DNA of 64,000 bases. Origin: Martelella alba (GTDB lineage: Bacteria; Pseudomonadota; Gammaproteobacteria; Enterobacterales; Enterobacteriaceae). The notes beneath the pieces were generated by a model, which was not told the DNA's origin, did not search any database, and saw nothing but the letters and a program-made list of their open reading frames with translations. A program made the position numbers and the translations under genes. This document shows, one piece after another, positions 1 to 9,260 of the stretch. Position 1 is the first letter of the stretch. Every line of letters begins with the position of its first letter. The DNA is taken from positions 1 to 64,000 of the forward strand of contig NZ_SZPQ01000031.1 in the NCBI RefSeq assembly GCF_005217455.1, given 5' to 3'.

Positions 1-2
1 TT

Positions 3-257
3 CACACCAATGCAGCATATTCAGCGCATGACCTGATTCTACTTATCACCTCCGTTAAAAATGGGGGGATTACCATTCTGGATAAGACCGGATCGCCCGT
101 TGCAAATCAACAAGAAAAGTCCTGGGTCCATCGCCTCCGTCCGGGCCAATTCTTGAGGCGCGGATCCCTATCCCGACAGAAAGCCTTTTCACCCGGCATC
201 GGATTATGGAATACTGTCGACAATATTACGGTTAAAAGACCTCAGTACTCAGGATAA
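3..257 (+). CDS. 3' end of an unrecognised protein (partial)
   Basis: An uninterrupted reading frame enters from before the window and gives 84 residues before a TAA stop, ending TVDNITVKRPQYSG. The other two forward frames stop within the first 40 bases, so this is the only candidate for a gene end here. It finishes 10 bases before the start of the GntR-family regulator on the same strand, the spacing of a two-gene operon. I do not recognise a family. The visible part is mixed hydrophilic, with a basic stretch (RLRPGQFLRRG), and shows no membrane segment. Because no start is visible and the open stretch is only 255 bases, this may be a true gene end or a chance open frame. Confidence 0.4.
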   Translation, partial: HTNAAYSAHDLILLITSVKNGGITILDKTGSPVANQQEKSWVHRLRPGQFLRRGSLSRQKAFSPGIGLWNTVDNITVKRPQYSG

Positions 258-267
258 TGGTTGGCTT

Positions 268-981
268 ATGTCTCAATCCAAAGATTCGTTTGCCGTGCTA
301 CGCACGGCGACCCTGTCGGGTTTGGTGCAGGAAGAAATTTTGCGACGGATTAAAACCCGGGAATTGGAAGCCGGCATGAAACTCAACGAGATGGAGCTGG
401 CGGAGCATCTGCAAATAAGCCGCAGTCCGGTACGCGAGGCATTCCGCGCGTTGGAGGAAGCCGGCCTGGTTATTTTGGAAAAAAACAAAGGCGCCCGAAT
501 CCGCGATATTTCCGATGAAGAGGCGGCGGAGTTGTATGAAGTCAGGGCCGGATTGGACGAACTCGCCGGCCGTCGGCTGGCGTCAAGAATCACTGACGGC
601 GAACTTCAGGAATTACAGAACATGCTGGTGCAACTGGAATCCAGTTCCTGTCACGATGATATCAACAACTATTTTTCGCTGAATATCGCTTTCCACGACC
701 GGCTGGTGGAAATGGCCGGCAACGAGACCTTACTTTGTCTGTACCGCCAGGTCATCAATCGGATGCATCTTTTGCGCCGCCGGGGATTTTCCCTGGCGGG
801 CAGTTCCCAATCCTCCCATACGGAGCATCGCATGATTCTGACGGCACTGGCCGCCCGCGATCCGGATTCCGTCGCGCGGATGATGCGCCAGCATGTACAG
901 CAAGGCTATCAGCGCGCCTGCAACGCTCAGGATGTCGAAAAAGCGCCCCAGTTGACCATCCCGTTACGGGAAAAACCCTAA
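268..981 (+). CDS. GntR-family transcriptional regulator, FCD subfamily
   Basis: The 237-residue protein has the two-domain layout of FadR/FCD regulators. A winged helix-turn-helix spans about residues 15-80 (LNEMELAEHLQISRSPVREA is the typical recognition region). An all-helical FCD effector domain follows at about 85-215, with the usual metal- or acid-binding histidines (AFHDRL near 135, RMMRQHV near 210). Such proteins usually repress nearby sugar-acid or amino-acid pathways and are released by a small carboxylate. No obvious target operon lies beside it: the next genes are the O-polysaccharide exporter on the opposite strand. The target may be the truncated gene just upstream. Family assignment is firm; the ligand is unknown. 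Confidence 0.85.
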   Translation: MSQSKDSFAVLRTATLSGLVQEEILRRIKTRELEAGMKLNEMELAEHLQISRSPVREAFRALEEAGLVILEKNKGARIRDISDEEAAELYEVRAGLDELAGRRLASRITDGELQELQNMLVQLESSSCHDDINNYFSLNIAFHDRLVEMAGNETLLCLYRQVINRMHLLRRRGFSLAGSSQSSHTEHRMILTALAARDPDSVARMMRQHVQQGYQRACNAQDVEKAPQLTIPLREKP

Positions 982-1034
982 CGCCGGCCCGGCAAGGTTT
1001 CGCTGGCGCGCCGGGGCGGGAGGGGAAACGGCGA

Positions 1035-1751
1035 CTACAACGAGTGATTGTCCACTTCGAAAATGTCCCCGTGTTCCAGGCGAAATACGCGATTGCACAA
1101 TGTTTTGATCAGACCATGGTCGTGCGAGGCAAACACGAAAATATCGGTCCCGGCGATCCAGTCGTTCATCCGCGCCTGGGCCTTTTTCTGAAAACTCTCA
1201 TCGCCGGTGCCAAACATCTCATCTATCAATAAAATTTCCGGCCTGACGGAAGTCGCCACCGCGAACATCAATCGCATGGTCATGCCGGAAGAATAGGTAC
1301 GCACCGGCAAATCCAGGAACCTTCCCAGCTCGCTGAAATCCTCGATATCCGGAATTTTGGCTTTGGCCTGTTTTAGGTTATGGCCCAATAGCAACAACAT
1401 GCGCAGAATATTTTCATAACCTGATAATTCGGCATCCATGCCGGCTCCCAGTTCAAAAACGGTAGCCACTGTCCCCACACGCGCCACATTGCCCGATGTG
1501 GGGGGATAAATACCGGCCATGGCGCGCAGCAATGTGCTTTTCCCCGCGCCATTATGACCGATCAATCCTACGGCATCGCCGTCGCGCAGGGTGAAACTTA
1601 CCCGATTTAGGGCGGTTACCGTCACAACGCCGCCGCCGCCGCCGATTCGGCCCCCCGATCCCATTCTAACCAATTGCCGGCGCAAGGATTGCGAACGGGC
1701 GTTATAAATGGGGTAGGCGATCGTCACTTCATTGAAAACAAGCTCGGCCAT
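1035..1751 (-). CDS. wzt: O-polysaccharide ABC exporter, ATP-binding subunit
   Basis: A 238-residue ABC ATPase with Walker A GHNGAGKS at about 65-72, a YSSGM signature and Walker B ILLIDEMFGTGD followed by the SHD switch histidine. The N-terminal IAYPIYNARS motif is typical of Wzt/RfbE/KpsT-type polysaccharide exporters. It ends near the nucleotide-binding domain and lacks the C-terminal carbohydrate-binding domain of the long Wzt proteins, so export is probably not coupled to a recognised chain-end cap. An ATG two bases after the wzm stop was chosen; a TTG six bases upstream would overlap wzm by four bases. It acts at the cytoplasmic membrane with Wzm to export undecaprenol-linked O-polysaccharide made by the neighbouring glycosyltransferases. 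Confidence 0.85.
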   Translation of the reverse strand: MAELVFNEVTIAYPIYNARSQSLRRQLVRMGSGGRIGGGGGVVTVTALNRVSFTLRDGDAVGLIGHNGAGKSTLLRAMAGIYPPTSGNVARVGTVATVFELGAGMDAELSGYENILRMLLLLGHNLKQAKAKIPDIEDFSELGRFLDLPVRTYSSGMTMRLMFAVATSVRPEILLIDEMFGTGDESFQKKAQARMNDWIAGTDIFVFASHDHGLIKTLCNRVFRLEHGDIFEVDNHSL

Positions 1752-1753
1752 GG

Positions 1754-2533
1754 TCAAATCCAGAACGCCAGCCGAGGCGCATAACGGTTAAATAACCACA
1801 GCGTTAGCGCCCAACCCAATAAGGCGCTTATTATTGCTGCAAGATAAACAAAAGTGTCAGGCGCATGCCCGAATAACGGATCGCGCACCAGGGTAATGAA
1901 ATAAGAGAAAGGATTCAGCCAAATGATGACCTGGCTAATACCCAGATGTCCGGCGCGATAAATGACTGGCGTCAAGAAAAACACAATCGGCATCAAAGAT
2001 TGTACGATTTGTTCCACATCACGGAACCGGGCGCCTATCAGGCCAAATAATAATGTTATCCACAAAAGGTTCAGCATAACAATAATGAACCCCGCCAAAC
2101 CGAGCAAGGTGAACCAACCCAGTGGCTGTGGATAGACCAGCCATACCGCCAGTAATACCAGTAAATTATGCGCCAAACATATCATTTGCCGCACAATCAA
2201 TTGAATGGGATGAATTAACAAGGGTAAGCGCAAATTGCGGATAATCTTTGATTGACGGACGAATACGGCTGGGCTTTCCGTGACGCAGCCTGACATAAAT
2301 TGCCATAATAACAGGCCCACCGTCAACGAAGGTATAAACTCCCGGCGATCCTGATGCAGCAGTTGGCTCCATACCAGCCCCAGCCCCGCCACGCCGATGG
2401 CGGCGCCCAGGGTCAACCAGAATGGCCCCAATATGCTGCGTTTATACCGCGCCTTGGTATCGCTGTAAGCCAGATGAAAAATAAGCGGCAAACAGCGAAC
2501 ACTGTTGAGCAGATCTCTCGACATAAAGTCCAT
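1754..2533 (-). CDS. wzm: O-polysaccharide ABC exporter, permease subunit
   Basis: An ABC-2 type membrane protein of about 259 residues with six hydrophobic segments. The N-terminal [17 protein letters not shown] region is the hallmark of the Wzm/RfbA/KpsM family. It forms the transmembrane channel for lipid-linked O-polysaccharide. The ATG at 2533 was chosen because the family begins near MDFMSRDLL; the frame stays open to 2614, but the extra 27 residues do not look like family sequence. wzt follows after two bases, so the two are surely one transcript. The promoter should lie in the 2.5-3.0 kb gap, shared with the divergent glycosyltransferase-rfbB pair. Confidence 0.85.
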   Translation of the reverse strand: MDFMSRDLLNSVRCLPLIFHLAYSDTKARYKRSILGPFWLTLGAAIGVAGLGLVWSQLLHQDRREFIPSLTVGLLLWQFMSGCVTESPAVFVRQSKIIRNLRLPLLIHPIQLIVRQMICLAHNLLVLLAVWLVYPQPLGWFTLLGLAGFIIVMLNLLWITLLFGLIGARFRDVEQIVQSLMPIVFFLTPVIYRAGHLGISQVIIWLNPFSYFITLVRDPLFGHAPDTFVYLAAIISALLGWALTLWLFNRYAPRLAFWI

Positions 2534-3049
2534 TACAGCCACACGTCCTGAATTATCCCTTATTTGGCAGGCCGCCGATAGTCTAATGCGAATCGGACCT
2601 ATAACGCCAGCCATTGCGCAGGCAGCAAGTCATTTATATCCTTGTTGTTATATCTCATCAGGGTAAATTTATTATTTCCATCATTATCGTGTTAATAACC
2701 TATTCCAGCCATGCCGGCGGTTTTCGCATACGCTAAAATAGCTTATCACCGGATTATACTCTAAATAATTCAAGTTGCATCGCGACGGCAAGTGAGTGAC
2801 AAATTCGTCGGGGACGAATTTAAACCGCCCATGGCCGGCCCCCGGTGAGAGAAAGAATGTCTCTCATAACCCCCAAGGTATAGACGACGAGGTAACTGGG
2901 GTGAACGGACGCCGCCAACAAAGAGGCGACTTGAAGTATGACGCGTATAGCCAAATTCATGATCTTTCGATCACCTTTCATGCTATTTCGGGCCATTTGA
3001 TTTTCGGCCGTTATTTTCTTTACGCCCACGCGTATAGACAGGAGCGCAC
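2534..3049. other. Divergent intergenic region between wzm and the GT2 gene
   Basis: No convincing gene. The segment is AT-rich near wzm (2615-2760) and then holds an expanded copy of the intergenic palindromic repeat. It must also carry the promoters for both divergent transcripts. The ribosome-binding AGGAG of the glycosyltransferase gene lies at its right edge. No JUMPstart/ops element was found on inspection. Confidence 0.6.
2758..2948 (+). repeat. Intergenic MITE-like repeat, expanded copy (copy A)
   Basis: Starts with CTCTAAATAATTCAAGTTGC and ends with AACAAAGAGGCGACTTGAAG followed by TATGACGCGTAT, so the ends are imperfect inverted repeats of each other. The core matches the other copies in the window (GACTGGGGTGA region). 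It is about 65 bp longer than the roughly 125-bp copies, because extra sequence sits after GCAAGTGAGTGA. That extra sequence contains a perfect 9-bp hairpin, AAATTCGTC-GGG-GACGAATTT, at 2801-2821. Confidence 0.75.
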
Positions 3050-3997
3050 TTGAACGTCTCGCACCCGCAAGCTCAATCAGGCATGAGCGTCGCTATCCTG
3101 ATGGGGACATACAATGCCCAGCGTTTTCTGGCGATGCAGTTGGATTCTATCGCAGCCCAATGCTGGCCGAATTGGACTATCTGGATATCCGATGACGGCT
3201 CGCGGGATGCCAGTCTGGCCATTATCAAGGATTTCGCGCAAAAATGGGGACCGGAACGGGTCAAACTTTTATCCGGCCCGTGCCGTGGATTCGCTGAAAA
3301 TTTTCTGTCGCTGGCCTGTAATCCGACGATTCAAGCCGATTATTACGCCTATGCCGATCAAGATGATATCTGGGAACCCGATAAGCTTCGTCGCGCGTTA
3401 ACCATCCTGGAGGAGAACGGCCGTGAACAACCGATGTTATATTGTTCGCGTACCCGCCTTATTGATGAAAACAATCAGGAGCTGGGCCTCTCGCCACTGT
3501 TTCGCAGGAAGCCGAGTTTCGCCAACGCCTTGATCCAAAGCCTTGGCGGCGGTAATACCATGATTTTTAACCGGGCGGCCCGCAATCTGCTGCGGGAAGC
3601 CGGCTGCGTCAATATCATTTCCCACGATTGGTGGACCTATCTGGTGGTGACCGGCTGCGGCGGCAGCGCCGTATACGATGATTACCCATCCGTTCGCTAC
3701 CGCCAGCATGCGGCCAACCTGATCGGCTGCAACCTGGGCCTGCGTAATCGTTTGGCCCGGCTCGGCCAATTATGGCGCGGCGATTTTAGGCGCTGGATAG
3801 ATTGTAATGTATCGGCACTGCAACTTATCAGCCAAAAACTGAATCGGGAAAACAACCATCTGTTATTCAAATTTATTCGGGCACGCCGGGACTGGCTTTT
3901 GCCTCGGCTGTTGGTGCTAAAGCAGTCGGGAATATACCGGCAGACCCTGCTGGGTAATCTCGGCCTGTTATTCGCTGTAATTTTCAGGAAACTTTAA
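3050..3997 (+). CDS. Family 2 glycosyltransferase, probable rhamnosyltransferase
   Basis: A 315-residue GT-A fold enzyme. The N-terminus (VAILMGTYNAQRFLAMQLDS, then ISDDGSRD) and the metal/nucleotide site ADQDDIW near residue 105 are typical of GT2 rhamnosyltransferases of O-antigen loci, which use dTDP-L-rhamnose. A conserved region around GGGNTMIFNR and the HDWW motif near 190 fits the same group. The TTG start at 3050 has AGGAG six bases upstream; an internal ATG at 3083 has no such site. rfbB starts directly after the stop codon with no gap, so the two are co-translated. It probably adds L-rhamnose to the O-polysaccharide on the cytoplasmic face of the inner membrane. Sugar specificity is inferred from family and neighbours. 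Confidence 0.8.
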   Translation: MNVSHPQAQSGMSVAILMGTYNAQRFLAMQLDSIAAQCWPNWTIWISDDGSRDASLAIIKDFAQKWGPERVKLLSGPCRGFAENFLSLACNPTIQADYYAYADQDDIWEPDKLRRALTILEENGREQPMLYCSRTRLIDENNQELGLSPLFRRKPSFANALIQSLGGGNTMIFNRAARNLLREAGCVNIISHDWWTYLVVTGCGGSAVYDDYPSVRYRQHAANLIGCNLGLRNRLARLGQLWRGDFRRWIDCNVSALQLISQKLNRENNHLLFKFIRARRDWLLPRLLVLKQSGIYRQTLLGNLGLLFAVIFRKL

Positions 3998-5056
3998 ATG
4001 AGCATATTCGTCACCGGCGGGGCCGGTTTTATCGGCAGTAATTTCATACAGGATTGGCTGGTCGGCCACGATGAGATCATCATCAACCTGGACAAACTGA
4101 CTTACGCCGGCAATCGGGATAATTTGGCGGCATTAGCCGGCGATGAGCGCCACATTTTTGTCCATGGCGATATCAATGACCGGAAGTTGATTGCCGATCT
4201 GCTGCGTGAGCATCGCCCGCGCGCCGTGATCCATTTTGCCGCCGAAAGCCATGTGGATCGGTCTATCGATCACCCCGATCCGTTCATCCAAACCAATGTG
4301 GTCGGAACATTCAACCTATTGGAAGCGGTCCGCCAATATTGGCTTGCCGCCAGCGGATCGCACCAGGCCGACTTCCGATTCGTCCATATCTCCACCGATG
4401 AAGTCTACGGTTCGCTGACCCCAGTCGGACCTGCCTTCCGCGAAACCGATCGTTACGAACCCAACAGTCCTTATTCCGCCAGTAAAGCCGCCAGTGATCA
4501 TCTGGTGCGAGCCTATGGCCACACCTACGATTTACCTGTGATCACCACTCATTGTTCAAATAATTATGGCCCCTATCAGTTCCCGGAAAAATTGATTCCC
4601 CTGATTATTCATAACGCCTTGGCCGGCCAGCCCCTGCCTTTATACGGCGACGGCCGGCAAATACGCGACTGGCTGTATGTCAGGGATCACTGCGCGGCTA
4701 TCCGTTGCGTGCTGGCGTCGGGCCGCATCCGGGAAAACTACAACATCGGCGGCTGGAATGAAAAATCCAATCTGGAAGTCGTTCAGACCCTTTGCTGCTT
4801 GCTGGATAAGCTGAGACCCCAGGCCAGCGGCGCCTCTTACCTGGACCAGATAACCTTTATCCGGGATCGCCCAGGCCACGATCGCCGCTATGCCCTGGAT
4901 GCCTCCAAAATAGAACGGGAGCTTGGCTGGCAGCCGGCGGAAACATTTGAATCCGGCCTGGAAAAAACGTTGCAGTGGTATCTGGCGCATCCGGAATGGA
5001 CCAATAACATCGCCAGCGGCGCTTACCGCCACTGGCTTGAGCTACACTACTCGTGA
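3998..5056 (+). CDS. rfbB: dTDP-glucose 4,6-dehydratase
   Basis: A 352-residue extended short-chain dehydrogenase/reductase. The NAD-binding motif GGAGFIGSN is at residues 7-15, the STDEVYGS motif near 133 and the catalytic YSASK near 160, with the conserved HCSNNYGP block. It converts dTDP-glucose to dTDP-4-keto-6-deoxyglucose, the second step of dTDP-L-rhamnose synthesis (RmlB). The length equals the family norm. It begins at the base after the glycosyltransferase stop. Unusually it is separated from rfbD, rfbC and rfbA, which run convergently on the opposite strand, yet together the four genes give the complete pathway. Identity is firm. Confidence 0.95.
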   Translation: MSIFVTGGAGFIGSNFIQDWLVGHDEIIINLDKLTYAGNRDNLAALAGDERHIFVHGDINDRKLIADLLREHRPRAVIHFAAESHVDRSIDHPDPFIQTNVVGTFNLLEAVRQYWLAASGSHQADFRFVHISTDEVYGSLTPVGPAFRETDRYEPNSPYSASKAASDHLVRAYGHTYDLPVITTHCSNNYGPYQFPEKLIPLIIHNALAGQPLPLYGDGRQIRDWLYVRDHCAAIRCVLASGRIRENYNIGGWNEKSNLEVVQTLCCLLDKLRPQASGASYLDQITFIRDRPGHDRRYALDASKIERELGWQPAETFESGLEKTLQWYLAHPEWTNNIASGAYRHWLELHYS

Positions 5057-5059
5057 TGC

Positions 5060-5091
5060 CCGCCCCGGATGGCCCGCGAAACCGGGGGCGG
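5060..5091. terminator. Possible bidirectional hairpin between convergent rfbB and the WsaF-like gene
   Basis: CGCCCCGG and CCGGGGGCG pair with one bulged G around a short loop, between the ends of two convergent genes only 37 bases apart. There is no T-run on either side, so termination activity is uncertain. Confidence 0.3.
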
Positions 5092-5093
5092 CG

Positions 5094-6407
5094 TTATTGC
5101 GCTTCGGACAGGCTGTCCTCCGTCGCCGGCGGTGCGAGATGAGACATGACATAATGATAGATATCGTTCATCTGGGATTCCCAACTTAACGTTTCCATGG
5201 TGGCCAGACCGCCGTTCGCCAGTTGTTGTCGCAACGAACCATTGTCATACAGACAGGTAAACGCCTCCAGCATGGCTTGCGGCGTCGGATCCGCCAGATA
5301 GGCATTACGGCCGTGCTGACAATGCCATTCCACATGCGGGCCGTTATTCGCGATCACCGGTACCCCGCAAGCCATCAGTTCGACCGGCAAATAGGAGAGG
5401 TTGGTGCCGGAAAAGGCCATGCCGATATCGCAGCTTCGATAAAGGTCGCCCGTGGCCTGAAGCGACAGATTGCCCATCAGCGTGGCGGGAAAAGGCGGCC
5501 GGGCTTTCAGATCCAGACCGGCGATGACAATTTCCACCATCGGGAATTTTTCGGCGATTTTCTTTAGCGATGCCATGCCGAGTTCAAAGCACCGGCGCTC
5601 GGTGGACGGTCGGCCATAGAAAAACAACCGCGTTACCTTTTGCCGTACCATGGCGTCGCGTCTGGCGGGGAAAAAGATCTTCCGGTCGGCGGCGAACAGA
5701 TAGGGCCGCGCGCAACCGCCATGCGCTTCATAGCATCGTTTGAGCCAGCCGCCGCCGGTGATACCGATAAAACCGAAGCCATAGGTGGCGTTGGCCTGCA
5801 TGGCGGTGGTGCCATAAGCATAAAACAGGCTTTCGTAATCCTGCATGAAGTAGAATTTTTTTTCGGTGAACGTGAAGGCCCGGACATGATAAGCCGACTG
5901 CCAGGTCGTGGCCAAGGCCGCGCGGGCGGCGGGCAGTCGGGCCGGATCGATGACAACCTCAAGCTTGCAGTCGGGCAACGCCGAGTCCAGATCTTTTTGT
6001 AAGTGCGCGCAAGTGGTATGCCGCCGGTTATCGTAGATGAAGATAAGGTTGCGCGTGCCAAACCCGGCGAAATGATTGGCGAACCGGAACAGCGTATAGT
6101 GACCACCGCCCCAAACATTGGTCCAGTCCGGTACAAACCAAATGAATACCGGCCGCTCGTCTTTGGCCGGCACAGGGGCGACAGCGCCGCCATAATCGCG
6201 CCAATGCCGGTAATCGAGCACCGTATCGCAGGTCATCGCCGAATCCAGTTGGGCCATTTCCGGCCATACCGTATTGGAACCGGGATTGACCCGATGATGC
6301 AACAAGACGAATAATCGCGGACGGCATTTATACATGGCGAAAATCAGGGCATTGCCCCAGCCATATTGTTTGGCGCAAAACCACAGTCGCTTGAAGTGAT
6401 AAAGCAT
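5094..6407 (-). CDS. WsaF-like family 4 glycosyltransferase
   Basis: A protein of about 437 residues with a C-terminal GT-B nucleotide-sugar half. The visible features are FFYGRPSTERRCFELG, then the DIGMAFSGTNLSYLPVELMACGVPVIAN block, whose glutamate is the donor-binding residue of GT4 enzymes. The N-terminal part (FVPDWTNVWGGGHYTLFRFANHF) matches the layout of WsaF-type rhamnosyltransferases, which transfer L-rhamnose from dTDP-rhamnose in S-layer or O-glycan synthesis. The ATG at 6407, seven bases after the rfbD stop, was chosen; the frame also opens at an ATG at 6440 inside rfbD. It is the last gene of the rfbA-rfbC-rfbD transcript. Function as a rhamnosyltransferase is inferred from fold and neighbours. 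Confidence 0.75.
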   Translation of the reverse strand: MLYHFKRLWFCAKQYGWGNALIFAMYKCRPRLFVLLHHRVNPGSNTVWPEMAQLDSAMTCDTVLDYRHWRDYGGAVAPVPAKDERPVFIWFVPDWTNVWGGGHYTLFRFANHFAGFGTRNLIFIYDNRRHTTCAHLQKDLDSALPDCKLEVVIDPARLPAARAALATTWQSAYHVRAFTFTEKKFYFMQDYESLFYAYGTTAMQANATYGFGFIGITGGGWLKRCYEAHGGCARPYLFAADRKIFFPARRDAMVRQKVTRLFFYGRPSTERRCFELGMASLKKIAEKFPMVEIVIAGLDLKARPPFPATLMGNLSLQATGDLYRSCDIGMAFSGTNLSYLPVELMACGVPVIANNGPHVEWHCQHGRNAYLADPTPQAMLEAFTCLYDNGSLRQQLANGGLATMETLSWESQMNDIYHYVMSHLAPPATEDSLSEAQ

Positions 6408-6414
6408 GATTACG

Positions 6415-7287
6415 TCAGTTATCCTGGAAAGTCGCCACATATTTTGCCAAATCCTCTTTCCAATAGCCGGGATTCAAGGATGCGTCCAGAGTGGAGAGGT
6501 ATAGGGATTTGATGCCCTCGGAGAACGGCCGGGGAGCGGATAAGGGGAATAAGGAGGACTGTACCGGTACGATATTACCGCGGTAACGTAGTATTTCGCC
6601 GATTTCCCGGGCAATATCAAAACGGCTTATCGTACCGTTGCTGGCATAGTGGAAAGTACCGGTCTGCCGGTCATGCATCGCTCTGATGATAAATTCGCTG
6701 AGTTGCGCGGCATGGGTGATGCTGCCCAATCGATCATTTACCGCTTTCAGTTCCGTCGCGCCGGATTTGATTTGCCGTATGATTTTACCGACAAATTTAT
6801 GATCTTTATTCGGGCCGCCGCCGATCATCCAGCCGGCACGCAAAATCAGATGTTTCTCCGGGCAATAGATCTTTACCGCCTCCTCGCCGTTCAGTTTCGA
6901 ACGACCGTAATAATTGGTCGGCAAGGGAATATCCAGCTCGTTATAACTGATTTTCCCCTCGGCGCCGAACACATTGGAGGATGAGATGTACAATAACCAG
7001 GCGCTGCTTCCCTGAGCGGCTTTGGCGATCTGCTCCGTGGACAAATGATTATAAATACCGGCCCTGGCCGGTTCGCGCTCGCATAAATCCACATCGGTCT
7101 CGGCGGCGAAGTGCAGAATGATATCCGGTCTCAATTCAGAGATATACTGATACACGGAACAGGGATTGGCCAGATCGCAACGTCTGCGATCAGCCATCAC
7201 AATGTCATAACGGCAATGGCTCAAGGCATGAGTGACATACATGCCGAGCATACCGGTGCCGCCGGTGATAACGATTTTTTGTGTCAT
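6415..7287 (-). CDS. rfbD: dTDP-4-dehydrorhamnose reductase
   Basis: A 290-residue RmlD-type short-chain reductase. It has the nucleotide-binding GGTGMLG at residues 8-14, the HFAAETDVDLCE block, the YISSSNVFG strand and catalytic YYGRSK near 127. It reduces dTDP-4-keto-L-rhamnose to dTDP-L-rhamnose, the last step of the pathway. It starts with a four-base ATGA overlap with rfbC, implying coupled translation. It differs noticeably from the E. coli RfbD pattern (RmlD of the FAAETDVD type), so it may belong to a divergent RmlD branch. The role is nevertheless well supported by rfbA, rfbC and rfbB in the same locus. Confidence 0.88.
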   Translation of the reverse strand: MTQKIVITGGTGMLGMYVTHALSHCRYDIVMADRRRCDLANPCSVYQYISELRPDIILHFAAETDVDLCEREPARAGIYNHLSTEQIAKAAQGSSAWLLYISSSNVFGAEGKISYNELDIPLPTNYYGRSKLNGEEAVKIYCPEKHLILRAGWMIGGGPNKDHKFVGKIIRQIKSGATELKAVNDRLGSITHAAQLSEFIIRAMHDRQTGTFHYASNGTISRFDIAREIGEILRYRGNIVPVQSSLFPLSAPRPFSEGIKSLYLSTLDASLNPGYWKEDLAKYVATFQDN

Positions 7288-7850
7288 GGAAATACCTCGG
7301 CGACCGCCAGAGTGGTTCCGGCGCTGTCTTTTCTGGAAATCAGAGGGGGAACGCTATCGGCGACATCCGCGGCCATATTTTTCCATTTCACCGCAATATC
7401 AGAGTCATCGTAACGGATACAGCGGTCATATTGCGCATACCAGTATTCAGTCACCATATACTGGATTTTCGCCCGTTCCGATATCACCTGAAAGCCATGG
7501 GCGAATCCTTCCGGGAGCCAAAGCTGACGCTGGTTCTCGTCGGACAGTAACGCGCCGGTCCATTGACCGAAAGTCGGTGATGAGCGGCGCAAGTCCACGG
7601 CGACATCGAATATCATGCCTTCCACGACCCGGACCAGTTTCCCCTGGGGCTTATCGACCTGATAATGCAGGCCGCGGATGACATGCCTTACCGACAAGGA
7701 TTCATTATTTTGCACAAAGCGCAATTCCCGGCCGATTGCCTGACAAAATTTACCGAGATTGAAACTTTCGCAAAAATATCCGCGTTCGTCGCTAAATACC
7801 GGAGGTACTATCAATAGGATATCCGGGATCGAGAGACTTGATATTTTCAT
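7284..7850 (-). CDS. rfbC: dTDP-4-dehydrorhamnose 3,5-epimerase
   Basis: A 188-residue cupin-fold RmlC. The family signatures are present: [13 protein letters not shown] near 20-32, the QNNESLS strand, RGLHYQ with the catalytic histidine near residue 62, and the [10 protein letters not shown] motif near 119. It epimerises dTDP-4-keto-6-deoxyglucose at C3 and C5 to give dTDP-4-keto-L-rhamnose. Its start overlaps the rfbA stop by four bases, and its stop overlaps rfbD by four bases, so rfbA-rfbC-rfbD form a tightly packed operon. Length and motifs are normal. Confidence 0.94.
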   Translation of the reverse strand: MKISSLSIPDILLIVPPVFSDERGYFCESFNLGKFCQAIGRELRFVQNNESLSVRHVIRGLHYQVDKPQGKLVRVVEGMIFDVAVDLRRSSPTFGQWTGALLSDENQRQLWLPEGFAHGFQVISERAKIQYMVTEYWYAQYDRCIRYDDSDIAVKWKNMAADVADSVPPLISRKDSAGTTLAVAEVFP

Positions 7851-8728
7851 TGCACGTTCTCTTTAAGTAAAAATAGCAAATATTGCCCATAACTGTTTTT
7901 CACCAGTGGCCTGGCCAAATCAGCCAGTTGTTTATGGTCTATCCAGCGTTGCTTATAGGCGATTTCTTCCGGGCAGGATACTTTCAGCCCCTGTCGGCTT
8001 TCCAACGTGGCGATGAATTGACTGGCATCGAGTAGCGAGTTATGCGTACCCGCATCCAACCAGGTGAATCCCCGGCCCATGACCTGGACTTTCAATGATT
8101 CACGCTCAAGATAAAGTTTGTTAAGATCGGTGATTTCCAACTCACCGCGCGCGGACGGTTCTAATGTTTTAGCTAAACGGCAGACATGCCTGTCGTAAAA
8201 ATAAAGGCCTGTTACCGCACAATTCGATTGCGGATGCGTCGGTTTTTCTTCAAGGCTAATGACCTGACCCTCGGCATTGAATTTCGCGACGCCATAACGT
8301 TCAGGATCCTGGACATGGTAGACAAAGATGCTGGCGCCATTTTCATGATGCATGGCGTTTCGTAATAATACCGGCAGATCATTTCCATAAAAAATATTAT
8401 CACCAAGAATAAGAGCACAGGGGCTGTTATCCACAAAAGACTCGCCGAGAATAAATGCTTGCGCCAAACCATCCGGCGAAGGCTGAACACGGTAATGTAA
8501 TGATATTCCCCATTGTTCCCCGCTGCCCAGCAATTGTTTAAACCGCGGGATATCCAGCTCGGTGGAGATAATGAGAATATCCCTGATCCCCGCCAGCATC
8601 AAGGTACTTAAGGGATAATAAATCATCGGTTTGTCGAATACCGGCAGCAATTGTTTGGAGACGGCCAATGTGGCGGGATGCAAACGGGTACCCGCTCCAC
8701 CCGCCAAAATTATCCCTTTGCGTTTCAT
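7847..8728 (-). CDS. rfbA: Glucose-1-phosphate thymidylyltransferase
   Basis: A 293-residue RmlA-type nucleotidyltransferase. The N-terminal [15 protein letters not shown] loop binds d[12 protein letters not shown] follows, ILGDNIFYG carries the metal-binding Asp near residue 110, and the TWLDAGTH motif is near 225. It makes dTDP-glucose, the first step toward dTDP-L-rhamnose. The ATG at 8728 was chosen because AGAGGA lies eight bases upstream and the protein then has the family's usual start and length; the frame continues 12 codons upstream without family similarity. It is the first gene of rfbA-rfbC-rfbD and the WsaF-like transferase. Confidence 0.95.
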   Translation of the reverse strand: MKRKGIILAGGAGTRLHPATLAVSKQLLPVFDKPMIYYPLSTLMLAGIRDILIISTELDIPRFKQLLGSGEQWGISLHYRVQPSPDGLAQAFILGESFVDNSPCALILGDNIFYGNDLPVLLRNAMHHENGASIFVYHVQDPERYGVAKFNAEGQVISLEEKPTHPQSNCAVTGLYFYDRHVCRLAKTLEPSARGELEITDLNKLYLERESLKVQVMGRGFTWLDAGTHNSLLDASQFIATLESRQGLKVSCPEEIAYKQRWIDHKQLADLARPLVKNSYGQYLLFLLKENVQ

Positions 8729-8871
8729 GAGTTTTTTCCTCTGGACGTCCCCTACTGACCGCAAACATGTAAAAGATCACCGCTTGACTCGCCAGCCACA
8801 TCGCCGTTTTGTCTGCGGCATTTGCTCACCCAAATCACGAAATCGGTTTTACTCGCAACTCAATTATATAA

Positions 8872-8935
8872 GCCCAAGTTGCGGCGCAATGGCGGCTAAC
8901 GCAGCCAACAAAGAGGCAGCTTGACGTATGATGAG
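8872..8935 (+). repeat. Intergenic MITE-like repeat, short copy (copy B)
   Basis: Contains CAAGTTGCGGCGCAATGGCG, then the right-end block GCAGCCAACAAAGAGGCAGC and TTGACGTATGATGAG. The middle of the element is missing, so it is about half the usual length. Confidence 0.55.
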
Positions 8936-9260
8936 CCAATGTAATAGATATATCTATTGTGCTGGACAAGTCATGTCATAATACCCGGCGCTGACTCAGC
9001 GGATTCATCATAACCCAAAATCTTTTTTTGACTATCGGAGAGATGGAAACATGTTTTTAATCATCTCCGTAGACCAGAGTCGACTCGGCGACGACAGACC
9101 TTGGCGATGAACCTGAAGACCACGGGTGCTAACCTAATAACCTATCTCGCAAGGCGTTACTGGCGCAGGCGGATTTGGACCCAATGGAATCCACCCATCA
9201 GGGGGGCATTAAGGATAGCGGGGACCGCGCTTGGGAAAACACTATGTCACCGGGGTATAT

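Noticed and set aside
2796-3053. An 85-codon plus-strand open frame before the GT2 gene
   Set aside because: It is made of repeat sequence and overlaps the better-supported TTG start at 3050.
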